Positions 9,109-17,076 of a stretch of DNA of 64,000 bases are shown in pieces; within the stretch, counting starts at the first letter, position 1; every line of letters starts with the position of its first letter. This stretch comes from Fibrobacter sp. GTDB taxonomy: Bacteria; Fibrobacterota; Fibrobacteria; Fibrobacterales; Fibrobacteraceae. The stretch spans positions 1 to 64,000 of the forward strand of contig JAKSIH010000014.1 in NCBI GenBank assembly GCA_024398935.1, written 5' to 3'. The notes under the pieces are model-generated. The model ran no database searches. It had not been told where the DNA came from and was given only the letters and a program-made list of their open reading frames with translations. A program made the translations under genes and the position numbers.

Positions 9109-9143
9109 GAAAGCCAAATATAGAAATTTAAGACTTTTTTTCT

Positions 9144-9183
9144 AGATAAAAAAGAAACCTCCGACAATGCCGGAAGTTTCTTC
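9144..9183 (-). terminator. Rho-independent terminator of fabF
   Basis: Read on the minus strand, GAAACTTCCG pairs with CGGAGGTTTC (one G-U pair) and is followed by a run of six T. It lies just past the fabF stop. Confidence 0.85.
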
Positions 9184-9216
9184 TATGTGAAAATTTGATT
9201 TTTCGCTTCTTCTAGA

Positions 9217-10446
9217 TTAATCCTTAGCCAGGAGCACGACGCTGTTGTGGCCACCGAAGCCGAAGCCATCGGACATGGCATAGCGGAAGGAGTGGCTGGT
9301 GTTCTTGTTGGCGCAAACGTCGAAGTGGATGCGTTCGTCCTGGTTGAACACGTTGGTAGTAGCGTGGATCATCTGGTTCTGGAGGCTCTTGATGGTGATG
9401 ATAGCTTCGAGAGCACCTGCAGCACCGAGAGCGTGACCGATCATGCACTTGGAAGAGTTGATCTTGAGAGTGTCGCGGAGGCCGAACACCTTTTCGAGAG
9501 CGGAGCATTCAGCAACATCGCCCAGCGGAGTGGAAGTGCCGTGGGTATTGACATAGCCCACTTCGGAAGCGGAAATCTTAGCTTCGCGGAGAGCCATTTC
9601 GATAGCCATACGGACGCCTTCGCCATCTTCGCGAGGAGCGGACATGTGGTGAGCATCGGCGCTCATGCCAACACCGGCAACGCGGGCGAGAATCTTTGCG
9701 CCACGCTTCTGGGCGTGAGAAAGGCTTTCGAGAACGAGAACGCCAGCACCTTCACCGATAACGAAACCGTCGCGGTCCACGTCGAAGGGGCGGGAAGCGG
9801 TGGTAGGATCGTCGTTACGCTTGGAGAGAGCCTTCATGGAGCAGAAGCCTGCAACTGCGACTTCGTTCACGGTTTCGTCGGCACCGCCAGCCAGCATGAT
9901 GTCGGCACGACCAAGACGGATGGCGTCGACGGCGGCGGCGATGGAGTGGTTGGAGGTTGCGCAAGCGGAGGTCACTGCGAAACAGGGGCCCATCCAGCCG
10001 GTACGATTGGAAACTTCACCAGCCGGCATGTTGGTAATGGACATGGGGATGAAGAAAGGAGAAACGCGGCTCGGGCCACGGGTCGCAAGAGCAACGCAAG
10101 ATTCATTGTAAATCTTCATGCCACCGATACCGGAACCGATGATGACACCGGCGCGGCTGGGGTCTTCTGCAGCGGGATCGATACCTGCATCGGCCAAGGC
10201 CTTGTATGCAGAGTAAACGGCATACTGGATTGCGCGAGAGTAGCGGGACTGGTCGCGGGCGCTGAAGTATTCAGAACTGTCGAATTCGTTGACAGATGCA
10301 GCAAACTTGGTCACATAGGCGGTGGTGTCAAAGCGGTCAATCATAGAGATGCCGGACTTACCTGCCAGGAGATTGTTCCAAAGGAGATCGGGGGTGTTAC
10401 CAAGGGCAGAAACGCAGCCCATACCAGTGATTACAACTTCTTCCAT
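9217..10446 (-). CDS. fabF: 3-oxoacyl-[acyl-carrier-protein] synthase II
   Basis: The 409-residue protein is full length for FabF, which condenses malonyl-ACP with acyl-ACP during fatty-acid elongation in the cytoplasm. It starts EEVVITGMGCVSALG, has the nucleophile Cys about 162 in VTSACATSNH, and both catalytic His regions (VNTHGTSTPLGD and MIGHALGAAGALEA), ending GFGFGGHNSVVLL. The CATSNH form around the Cys is closer to plastid-type KAS enzymes than to the E. coli CATG form. It stands alone, not beside acpP or fabG, with its own terminator. A TATATT box lies at 10491-10496 upstream. Confidence 0.95.
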   Translation of the reverse strand: MEEVVITGMGCVSALGNTPDLLWNNLLAGKSGISMIDRFDTTAYVTKFAASVNEFDSSEYFSARDQSRYSRAIQYAVYSAYKALADAGIDPAAEDPSRAGVIIGSGIGGMKIYNESCVALATRGPSRVSPFFIPMSITNMPAGEVSNRTGWMGPCFAVTSACATSNHSIAAAVDAIRLGRADIMLAGGADETVNEVAVAGFCSMKALSKRNDDPTTASRPFDVDRDGFVIGEGAGVLVLESLSHAQKRGAKILARVAGVGMSADAHHMSAPREDGEGVRMAIEMALREAKISASEVGYVNTHGTSTPLGDVAECSALEKVFGLRDTLKINSSKCMIGHALGAAGALEAIITIKSLQNQMIHATTNVFNQDERIHFDVCANKNTSHSFRYAMSDGFGFGGHNSVVLLAKD

Positions 10447-10649
10447 TTTAACCCTGATGTTAAGATTTCACTTATTGTTTTTGTGTCGCAAATATAGTAA
10501 ACAAAAAACTTACATTAAAGTGTTTTAATATCTACCAAACGCAAGTTTTTGATAAAGCAGACCATTTTTCCGATAAAAAGGCTTTTTACTCCTTAGTAAC
10601 CAGGCCAATCGCCGACTTCATGCCACTAAATAGCTAAATTAGACACACT

Positions 10650-11204
10650 ATGGTAAGATGGAAAAGTTCACCAAATTTAGTCTGGATGGACCTGGAAATG
10701 TCAGGCCTCAACCCGGACAAGGATGTCATTCTCGAGGTGGCAACCATTGTAACTGACGCAAACCTGAAGATCATTACCGAAGGGCCAGTCCTTGCAGTCC
10801 ATCAGCCAGAAAATGTCTTCGAGCAGATGGACGAATGGAATACCAGACACCATAAGCAAAGTGGACTGGTGGACCGGTGCAGAAAATCGAAGCTTACCGT
10901 AGAAGATTGCGAAAAGATGGTCCTGGACCTGATCAAGCCCTACACCGAGAAAGGCGGAAATCTCCTTTGCGGAAATTCCATCACCCAGGATAGGCGATTC
11001 CTCTACAAGTACATGCCTAAGCTTTCCGACTGGCTCAACTACAGAAACGTGGATGTCAGTTCCATCAAGGAACTCTCCTTCCGCTGGTACCCGAACCTCC
11101 CCGAATTCCAGAAAATGGAACGGCACCAGGCACTGGACGACATCCGCGAAAGCATTGCAGAACTGGAATACTACCGAAAGACCATCTTTAAGGACCGCAT
11201 CTAG
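10650..11204 (+). CDS. orn: Oligoribonuclease
   Basis: The 184-residue DEDDh 3'-5' exonuclease degrades di- to penta-ribonucleotides, including pGpG from c-di-GMP turnover. Visible motifs are VWMDLEMSGLN (D14, E16), the NSITQDRRFLYKYMP exo II segment and HQALDDIRESI (exo III with His). Length matches E. coli Orn. No Shine-Dalgarno is seen, and a TAAATT box at 10635-10640 lies nine bases before the ATG, so a very short leader is likely. The PBP gene follows after 5 bases. The enzyme fits with the HD-GYP protein elsewhere in this window. Confidence 0.92.
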   Translation: MVRWKSSPNLVWMDLEMSGLNPDKDVILEVATIVTDANLKIITEGPVLAVHQPENVFEQMDEWNTRHHKQSGLVDRCRKSKLTVEDCEKMVLDLIKPYTEKGGNLLCGNSITQDRRFLYKYMPKLSDWLNYRNVDVSSIKELSFRWYPNLPEFQKMERHQALDDIRESIAELEYYRKTIFKDRI

Positions 11205-11209
11205 TTTTT

Positions 11210-12577
11210 ATGTCTAAGTACAAGCCCTATATCGACCCCTCAAGACGTATTTCCAGAACAGCGCGCATGAGAAACCGCTGTATCGCCCTTTTCGTGTTTG
11301 TACTTCTATGCGTTGGTATAGGTTCCTGCCTATCCGGAAATTCTAACGAAGAAATTCCTCTCGTATCCGAGAAGGTCCATCAGGCAAGCCAGGATACCAA
11401 GCAAGAGGACAATGCTGCAAACCACGATTCCGTCAGCGCAGAACAGGCTCAGGCCATGGAAGCGGAAGAAGAATCCGACATGGCAGCAGTAAGTACGCCA
11501 ACTCCCGTGGAAAGCCTCGGCACGGCAGCACCCACCGGCAAAAATCAGGACAAGGACTACATCCAGAAGCAGAAGGACCCCTATCTGGCAGAAAAGATTG
11601 ACAACCTGCTGAAGGCATATAGGCCGCCCCACGCCATGGTTTTAGTGGTAGACGCCAAGACCAACGAAATTCTCGCCTGGGGCGAACGCAAGGATAGCGT
11701 CAACCAGAGTAAACCGGACTACCTGATCCGCAGCACCTTCCCCGCCGCCTCCCTTGCAAAGACGATCACTATCGCCGCCGCCATGGAAAGCAACCGCTAT
11801 TCGCTGAACACCCCCATACCTATGATTGGACGGGCCCACAGGCTGTACAAGAATCAGCTGAAGGTTCCTGAGAAATACAAAGGACCTACCTTGGCCCTCC
11901 AGGATGCCTACGCCATGTCAGCCAACCCGCCTCTCGCCATCATCGGCATGAACGTGGGGGCTGGCAAGCTGAAAGCAGCCGCAAGGAACCTGGGCTACAA
12001 CATGAACTTCGCGGCAAAGCTTCCCAACCGTTCGACCTACGCACCTCCCGATACAGGCTTTGGACTTGCGGAAGCGTCCTGCGGATTTACGGACGCCACC
12101 ACCATTTCGCCCTTGCTGGCGGCTGCCCAGGTGCGAAGCATCCTCATGAAGAAGCCTCTGGAAATCCCCTGGTCATCCAATCTGGAAGGTTTCGCCCCCA
12201 AGAAGCCCCTGGCCCTGGAAGTAGGAAAATTCAGCGAGAACACCTACTACGGGCTCCGGCAGGCAATGATCCGCTCCGTCACCAACGGAACGGCCCGCAA
12301 GAACATTTCCACAAAGCACATGGCCCGTAAGAACTACGACGCCCTTACCATCGGCGGAAAGACAGGTTCCCTGGATGGCCCCGATCCTTATGGACGCTAT
12401 GACTGGTTCATGGGTTTCGCCCAGTCCAAGGAAAATCCCAACAAAGCAATCATCGTGGTTGTAATGCAGATTTACGATCCCCAGGGAATCCGCCCGCAAC
12501 CGACCACGCAAGTTACCGCCATGGTCATGAACTACTGGGCACACCAGTATGTGACGAATAAGGGGAGTGGGAAGTAG
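11210..12577 (+). CDS. Penicillin-binding protein with a transpeptidase domain only
   Basis: The 455 residues contain one membrane segment (about 23-41), a Ser/Glu/Thr-rich linker (about 45-120) and a transpeptidase domain with the three active-site motifs: S181-L-A-K184, S237-A-N239 and K384-T-G386. The N-terminal pedestal or glycosyltransferase domains of class A and B PBPs are absent, so this is a short, membrane-anchored periplasmic DD-transpeptidase-like enzyme acting on peptidoglycan. It follows orn by 5 bases and is probably cotranscribed with it. Which physiological role (division, elongation or hydrolase) cannot be told. Confidence 0.85.
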   Translation: MSKYKPYIDPSRRISRTARMRNRCIALFVFVLLCVGIGSCLSGNSNEEIPLVSEKVHQASQDTKQEDNAANHDSVSAEQAQAMEAEEESDMAAVSTPTPVESLGTAAPTGKNQDKDYIQKQKDPYLAEKIDNLLKAYRPPHAMVLVVDAKTNEILAWGERKDSVNQSKPDYLIRSTFPAASLAKTITIAAAMESNRYSLNTPIPMIGRAHRLYKNQLKVPEKYKGPTLALQDAYAMSANPPLAIIGMNVGAGKLKAAARNLGYNMNFAAKLPNRSTYAPPDTGFGLAEASCGFTDATTISPLLAAAQVRSILMKKPLEIPWSSNLEGFAPKKPLALEVGKFSENTYYGLRQAMIRSVTNGTARKNISTKHMARKNYDALTIGGKTGSLDGPDPYGRYDWFMGFAQSKENPNKAIIVVVMQIYDPQGIRPQPTTQVTAMVMNYWAHQYVTNKGSGK

Positions 12578-12580
12578 ACA

Positions 12581-12671
12581 GTGGTTAGTGGTTAGTGGTT
12601 AGTGGTTAGTGGTTAGTGGTTAGTGGTTAGTGGTTAGTGATTAGTGGTTAGTGGTTAGTAGTTAGTGGTTT
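12581..12671. repeat. Heptad repeat block A (GTGGTTA x about 13)
   Basis: Thirteen consecutive 7-bp units, mostly GTGGTTA, with variants GTGATTA and GTAGTTA near the end, fill the gap between the PBP stop and the lgt ribosome-binding site. On the other strand the unit reads TAACCAC. It is likely length-variable by slippage. Confidence 0.95.
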
Positions 12672-12692
12672 TCTTGAAAAAGGAGTTTTAGA

Positions 12693-13565
12693 ATGGAATT
12701 ATCTTGGTGGAATTTGATTCCCACTTATATGGACGGAACCGCCTTTAGCCTAGGCGGTTTCGAGGTAAAATGGTACGGCGTCATGTACATCTTCGCGTTT
12801 ATTACCGCCTACCTTACCATAATGCATGTCAACAAAAAAGAGAAACTGGGATTTACCAAGGACCAGTTCGACAGCCTGTTCACCTGGATTATCGCCGGCA
12901 TCATTATCGGAGCCCGCCTCGGTTACGTGTTCTTCTATAAACCAGGCTACTATCTGGCCAATCCCACAGAAATCATTTTGCCCATGTCCCATGACGCCAC
13001 CGGCTGGCACTTTACGGGAATCGCCGGCATGAGCTATCACGGCGGTCTCATTCTTGGAACAATCTTCACCTTCATCGGCCTGAAGAAAAACAAGATGGAT
13101 GTATGGAAGGGGCTGAACCTCTGCTTTATGGTTGCACCCCTCGCCTACACCTGGGGACGTTTCGGCAATTTCATCAATGGGGAACTTTTCGGAGAAGCGA
13201 CCACCAGCGGAATCGGCATGTGGTTTCCCCAGGCGCATGACAGCCCCATCGAAGCTCCCATACTACACCACCCTAGCCAGCTTTACGAAATGACCTTCGA
13301 AGGACTGGTGCTGTTCCTTCTTTTGTACAACGCAAGAAGGATCCCGCTGTTAAAGGACAAGATGCCCTGTCTTTATCTCATGGGCTATGGACTCTTCCGC
13401 TTCTTCATCGAGTTTTTCCGTATGTCCGACGCCCACCTGGGACGTAATGACCTGTTCGGCATGAGCCGCGGTCAGACCCTCTGCAGCCTCATGATCCTAA
13501 GCGGACTTATCTGGATGATTTTCCTGATCTATAAGGAAAAGAAAGCGAAAGTGAATGAAAAATGA
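12693..13565 (+). CDS. lgt: Prolipoprotein diacylglyceryl transferase
   Basis: The 290-residue inner-membrane enzyme transfers diacylglycerol from phosphatidylglycerol to the lipobox Cys of prolipoproteins. It has about seven hydrophobic segments, the MSYHGG motif (113-118) and the Lgt signature GRFGNFINGELFG (155-167). The start has a good Shine-Dalgarno (AGGAG at about 12681-12685). It supplies the modification needed by the lipoproteins encoded in this window (about 22956, 31307, 48157, 51330 and 63815). Its last codons and stop lie inside a heptad repeat block. Confidence 0.95.
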   Translation: MELSWWNLIPTYMDGTAFSLGGFEVKWYGVMYIFAFITAYLTIMHVNKKEKLGFTKDQFDSLFTWIIAGIIIGARLGYVFFYKPGYYLANPTEIILPMSHDATGWHFTGIAGMSYHGGLILGTIFTFIGLKKNKMDVWKGLNLCFMVAPLAYTWGRFGNFINGELFGEATTSGIGMWFPQAHDSPIEAPILHHPSQLYEMTFEGLVLFLLLYNARRIPLLKDKMPCLYLMGYGLFRFFIEFFRMSDAHLGRNDLFGMSRGQTLCSLMILSGLIWMIFLIYKEKKAKVNEK

Positions 13566-13621
13566 AAAATGAAAAATGAAAGATGATTATCATTCTTCAT
13601 ACTTCATTCTTCATACTTCAT
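13552..13621. repeat. Heptad repeat block B, inverted halves
   Basis: Ten consecutive 7-bp units run in register from 13552. The first five end ATGA (mostly AAAATGA); the last five end TCAT (TCTTCAT and ACTTCAT alternating). The block is therefore an imperfect palindrome centred on ATGATTATCAT (about 13583-13593) and can fold into a hairpin. It overlaps the end of lgt, including its stop codon. Confidence 0.9.
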
Positions 13622-13622
13622 T

Positions 13623-13648
13623 AAAAAAAAGCCCTTTCGGGCTTTTTT
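13623..13648. terminator. Bidirectional terminator between lgt and pmbA
   Basis: A GCCC-TTTC-GGGC hairpin is flanked by eight A on the left and six T on the right, so it can work for both convergent genes. A second GGGC followed by T lies at about 13654-13663. Confidence 0.8.
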
Positions 13649-13661
13649 CTTTCGGGCTTTT

Positions 13662-14993
13662 TTATACGCTTACGCTTAATTCACTGACGGCAAGTGCAGG
13701 AACCTTGTAGCTGGAGAAGGGATCCTTGTATTCGTTACCCACATCCACAATATTCTGCATAATGTCGAAGAAATTTCCGCTGAGGGTCACTCCATCTACG
13801 GGATGTTCGATGACGCCGCTCTCACACCAAAAGCCGTGCGCACCCATGCTGAATTCGCCACTCACGGCGTTACAGCCGGAACCGCCTTCCAGGCGAACCA
13901 CCAGCAGGCACTTGGGGAAAAGCTTCAGCAGTTCCGCCGTAGTGCAGGCGCCCGCAGGAACATAGAGGTTACAGAAGTCCGTACCCATACGGCTACCGAA
14001 ATCACGGACTCCGTTTCCAGTCGTTTCACGGTGATCCTTGGCAGCCGTTTCCAGATTGTAGAGAGCTTCGTTGAACACTCCATCCTTCACCACTTCTACG
14101 CGGCGGCAGGGGCAGCCTTCGGAGTCGAAGCGGATCTTGTTGGCGGCATTTTCTCCCAGGGGGTCGCTCCAGATGGAAAGTTTATCGCCAGCAATTTTCT
14201 GACCTTCCTTCCCTGCCAGGCGGGACAGCCCCTTCTGTATGGACTCCGCTATGAAGGGAGAAGTGTACATGCCAACAATGCGGGAGGAAACCCGTTCCGA
14301 GAAAATCACGGGAATCTTTCCCCCTTCAATTTTCCTGGCGCCAAAAAGTTCCGTTGCATATTGTGCAGTCCTGGAAGCAATTTCCTCTACAGAGAATTCT
14401 TCCCACTTGCGACCACTCTTTACATAGTTGCCCAGCTTCTTCACGCCATCGCGAGAGGCAACCGCCCCGGCTCCGACAGAAACATAGTTGGATTTTCCCT
14501 GATAGAATAGTCCCGTGTGGTTTGCTATGATGGAAGATCCGGACCCAAGGTCTGCCCCCAGGTAAGGAATATTTTCAATATCCTTGGACTTTGCAAAAGT
14601 TTCCCTTTCCAGGTCAATGCAAAAATCCTTCAACTGCTGAAGGTCCAGGGATTCCAATGCAGGATTGTAGTTTGGAAAATCCTTCGGGCGGTCTTCCACC
14701 GGAGAAGGCAAGGTGATATCAATCTTTTCCGTCCACTGGGTGTGGCAGAGCGCATCCTTCAAGGTCTGGGCCACCGCTTCCTTCGTCAGGCGTTCCGTGT
14801 GGGCATAGCCAGGATGCCCATCCTTGATGACTCGAACGCCAAGACCTACGGAATCGGAAATTTCAGTATTCTGGACCTTGCCCTGAAAGACGGACAAGCC
14901 TTCGGAATGAGAGGTACTTGCAATAACATCGAACTGCTCTGCCTGACCCTTGGCCAAGTCGCACATATAGGAAACAGCTTCTGTAATATTCAT
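13662..14993 (-). CDS. pmbA: PmbA/TldE-family protein
   Basis: The 443 residues match the PmbA/TldE family, a partner subunit of the TldD/TldE protease that processes small peptides such as microcin B17 and degrades CcdA in E. coli. Recognisable parts are FQGKVQNTEISDSVGLGVRV near the N-terminus, PVIFSERVSSRIVGMYTSPFIAESIQ in the middle, and the C-terminal RLEGGSGCNAVSGEFSMGAHGFWCE and VTLSGNFFDIMQNI segments. TldD is not in the window. The gene starts with an ATGA overlap of the HigA-like gene stop, so the two are cotranscribed and coupled. Confidence 0.88.
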   Translation of the reverse strand: MNITEAVSYMCDLAKGQAEQFDVIASTSHSEGLSVFQGKVQNTEISDSVGLGVRVIKDGHPGYAHTERLTKEAVAQTLKDALCHTQWTEKIDITLPSPVEDRPKDFPNYNPALESLDLQQLKDFCIDLERETFAKSKDIENIPYLGADLGSGSSIIANHTGLFYQGKSNYVSVGAGAVASRDGVKKLGNYVKSGRKWEEFSVEEIASRTAQYATELFGARKIEGGKIPVIFSERVSSRIVGMYTSPFIAESIQKGLSRLAGKEGQKIAGDKLSIWSDPLGENAANKIRFDSEGCPCRRVEVVKDGVFNEALYNLETAAKDHRETTGNGVRDFGSRMGTDFCNLYVPAGACTTAELLKLFPKCLLVVRLEGGSGCNAVSGEFSMGAHGFWCESGVIEHPVDGVTLSGNFFDIMQNIVDVGNEYKDPFSSYKVPALAVSELSVSV

Positions 14994-15235
14994 CTTTGGG
15001 GTTCCAGTTTTTTTGATTTCCGTTCCAGCATTTTCCAGTAGGCGGCAGGACTGCCTGTAACCGATTCCAGGGCAGATGCTATTTCTGTCGTTATAGATTG
15101 AGTGCCGGCGATCAGCGCCTCCAGAACTTCAGAGGATACTCCAAGACGGCGACAAAATTCAGCCTTGTCCATCTTCAGCCATTCGATACCTTCCAAGATA
15201 GCCTGTCCCGGAGTGGGAGTTCCATGCCTTGCCAT
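14990..15235 (-). CDS. HigA-like helix-turn-helix protein
   Basis: The 81 residues match the XRE-type HigA antitoxin layout: TPGQAILEGIEWLKM, a helix-turn-helix (DKAEFCRRLGVSSEVLEALIAGTQSIT), then the SALESVTGSPAAYWKMLERK tail equivalent to the GTSPEFWLNLQ motif of HigA. No HigB toxin is adjacent; instead pmbA follows with a 4-base overlap. It could be a solitary regulator or an antitoxin remnant put to other use. The start ATG is at 15235. Confidence 0.7.
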   Translation of the reverse strand: MARHGTPTPGQAILEGIEWLKMDKAEFCRRLGVSSEVLEALIAGTQSITTEIASALESVTGSPAAYWKMLERKSKKLEPQR

Positions 15236-15246
15236 AACCTACCTAA

Positions 15247-15341
15247 TTGATGATTGACAATTGATGATTGATGATTATTAATAGTCGCGGCAAAGCCGCC
15301 TTGTTCTTAATTATCCATTATCAATTCTCAATTTTAAATTA
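15247..15341. repeat. Heptad repeat block C with a central mini-hairpin
   Basis: Five 7-bp units from 15247 (TTGATGA, TTGACAA, TTGATGA, TTGATGA, TTATTAA) lead to a perfect hairpin GCGGC-AAA-GCCGC (15287-15299), followed by six further 7-bp units (15300-15341) of TTAATTA, TCAATTC type. The last unit covers the stop codon of the AlgX-like gene. Confidence 0.85.
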
Positions 15342-16889
15342 AAATTCTACCGTTTTCCAGCCCTCGGCGCCAAAGCGCAGGTCTCGTTCCACAAACTCCC
15401 AGATCAGAAGTTTCTTGCCCTTCAGAACACCGGACTTTCGAGCCAGCTTTTCGCGAACCAAGGTGCTAGCGCCCCCATCGCTGACGATACTTGCCACAGG
15501 TCGCTTCATGTTCTTTGCGAAATGCGAAATCCAGCCCGCATTCACCGGAGCGTCCGTCTGGTAAATGCGGCTAAAGCTATCGCCCAAAATTAGGATTTTA
15601 GCCTTGCGGAAATCGTCCTTAAAAGGAGTACGGGTGGTGTCGTAAGTTGCGGAATCCCGTTCTGTAATCGTCTGCTGGGACACCACATGGCCTGTCACCT
15701 GCTGGATCTTGAAAACTTCAAACTTGTTGAGACCGCTCATCTCGCCAATGTCACCCATACGGTCCGCAAGACTATCCGAGACCACATACTCCGCAGAAGC
15801 CGCCCCCACATCCACGACACCGGCATCCACCAGTTCCGAGACCTTTGCTGCAATCACATCGGCGGCCAATTCCGCTCCACGAGGCGTCCAGTGAGTGTCG
15901 TCATCTAGATAGAGCTGTCCCATTTTTTCATCGTGACTCTTTGCTGCCAACAGGGGCGTATAAAGATCCACCGTGTTAAAGCCCAAGGAGGTCAGGGAAT
16001 CCAGGATGTTTTTCCCATGCCCGCTATAGGAGGTATCGAGATTGCCCCCCACAAGCAGTTCCGGATAGATAGAGGGCTTTCCCGGGACCACAACCACCAA
16101 CAGTTCCACGCCCCTTTCCTTCAGCTGGTCGCGAAACTTCGTGATGGCGACAATCGGATTGTCCAGCTTTTTGGAGCGGGCATCCAGGGGAGATGGCTGC
16201 ACCAAAAATTCCACATCCTGACGGTAGTAAAGCCAGGGGGCACCTTCATTTCGTCTGGAACCAAGGACCACCTTTTCACCAGGATCATCGAAAACATTCC
16301 ATACCGCCAGCTGATACTTGGGCCGGAGGGCAAGGACCAGCGCATTTTCCTCTTCCACCTTCTTTTCAAAGGCACGCAAATACTTGCTGGTCCACACGCC
16401 GTAGCGTCTTACACAATTCGCCGGTCTGCTCCAGGAAAACTCCTTGAAATTTTCCACCACAGCCTTGAGAACGCTATCCACCACAGGGAATGATTCCGGT
16501 TCATCTTCCAGAGCCGAAAGCAACTGATCTGCCCGTTTCAGTAACTTGTAGTCGTCGGAGGCGTTATCCAGCTCCATATAGGCGTTTACTGTAAAGGCAG
16601 CGGATTCCAGATCGGAAAGCGCCGAAATCACTGGTTCCAGTGCAGAACTTATTTCTGCGCCACCGGCAATACCTTCCCGAGCCCCCAGCCAGGCTTTGCT
16701 CAGTTTTTCGGCATTTCCATTCAGCGCGGATTCCCTTTTAAAAGGGGTTCGGAAAACATCCTTAAAAATGTCCAGGGATATAAAACGACCTTCACCACGA
16801 ATATCCGCAATGGTCTGTACCGTAAACGGCATCAGCAACATCAGGGCAAAGACAACGATAAAGGGGACGTACTTTTTATTCACGTTCAT
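15339..16889 (-). CDS. AlgX/AlgJ-like SGNH acetyltransferase-type protein
   Basis: The 516 residues have one N-terminal membrane anchor (about 8-27), a long helical region to about 170, and a C-terminal SGNH domain of the AlgX/AlgJ type. The DDDTHWTPRGAELAA segment carries the Asp-x-x-His-Trp signature, the LILGDSFSRIYQ segment has the catalytic Ser, and WEFVERDL follows near the end. Such proteins O-acetylate exported polysaccharides together with an MBOAT acyl carrier like AlgI, but no MBOAT gene is adjacent. The start lies only 14 bases past the 3' end of tRNA-Arg on the same strand with no Shine-Dalgarno, so it is probably transcribed from the tRNA promoter. Confidence 0.75.
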   Translation of the reverse strand: MNVNKKYVPFIVVFALMLLMPFTVQTIADIRGEGRFISLDIFKDVFRTPFKRESALNGNAEKLSKAWLGAREGIAGGAEISSALEPVISALSDLESAAFTVNAYMELDNASDDYKLLKRADQLLSALEDEPESFPVVDSVLKAVVENFKEFSWSRPANCVRRYGVWTSKYLRAFEKKVEEENALVLALRPKYQLAVWNVFDDPGEKVVLGSRRNEGAPWLYYRQDVEFLVQPSPLDARSKKLDNPIVAITKFRDQLKERGVELLVVVVPGKPSIYPELLVGGNLDTSYSGHGKNILDSLTSLGFNTVDLYTPLLAAKSHDEKMGQLYLDDDTHWTPRGAELAADVIAAKVSELVDAGVVDVGAASAEYVVSDSLADRMGDIGEMSGLNKFEVFKIQQVTGHVVSQQTITERDSATYDTTRTPFKDDFRKAKILILGDSFSRIYQTDAPVNAGWISHFAKNMKRPVASIVSDGGASTLVREKLARKSGVLKGKKLLIWEFVERDLRFGAEGWKTVEF

Positions 16890-16903
16890 AAAATAGAAAT
16901 TAG

Positions 16904-16976
16904 TACCCGGTTCGCGATTCGAACGCGAGTCTGATCCTTAGGAGGGACCCGTTCTATCCAACTGAACTAACCAGGC
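16904..16976 (-). tRNA. tRNA-Arg (anticodon CCT)
   Basis: A full cloverleaf folds on the minus strand: acceptor GCCTGGT/ACCGGGT (G-U at 1-72 and 4-69), D arm GTTC/GAAC, anticodon stem GGTCC/GGATC with loop CTCCTAA (anticodon CCT, reading AGG), and T arm TCGCG-TTCGAAT-CGCGA. Discriminator A; CCA is not encoded. Confidence 0.93.
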
Positions 16977-17021
16977 AGCAACTGCAAGCGGAAAATTTTC
17001 CCAATCTCGCAGGCGAATCCA

Positions 17022-17049
17022 AATATAGAAAAGATTTTACTGCCGTCAA
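17022..17049 (-). promoter_or_regulatory. Sigma-70-type promoter for tRNA-Arg
   Basis: On the minus strand TTGACG (17049-17044), a 16-bp spacer and TATATT (17027-17022) precede the tRNA 5' end at 16976. Spacing and -10 box are the same as in the promoter at 26646. Confidence 0.7.
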
Positions 17050-17076
17050 CTTAGACTGCCCCATCACCCTAGCCGC

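Noticed and set aside
9247..10497. 416-codon plus-strand frame over fabF
   Set aside because: Antisense to fabF; Gly/His/Val-biased composition without a domain, explained by fabF codon use.
12581..12671. Heptad arrays as a CRISPR array
   Set aside because: The units are 7 bp in direct contact with no spacers, and no cas gene is in the window.
14990..15235. Complete HigBA toxin-antitoxin module
   Set aside because: No HigB-like frame is adjacent on either side; pmbA and a heptad block flank the gene.
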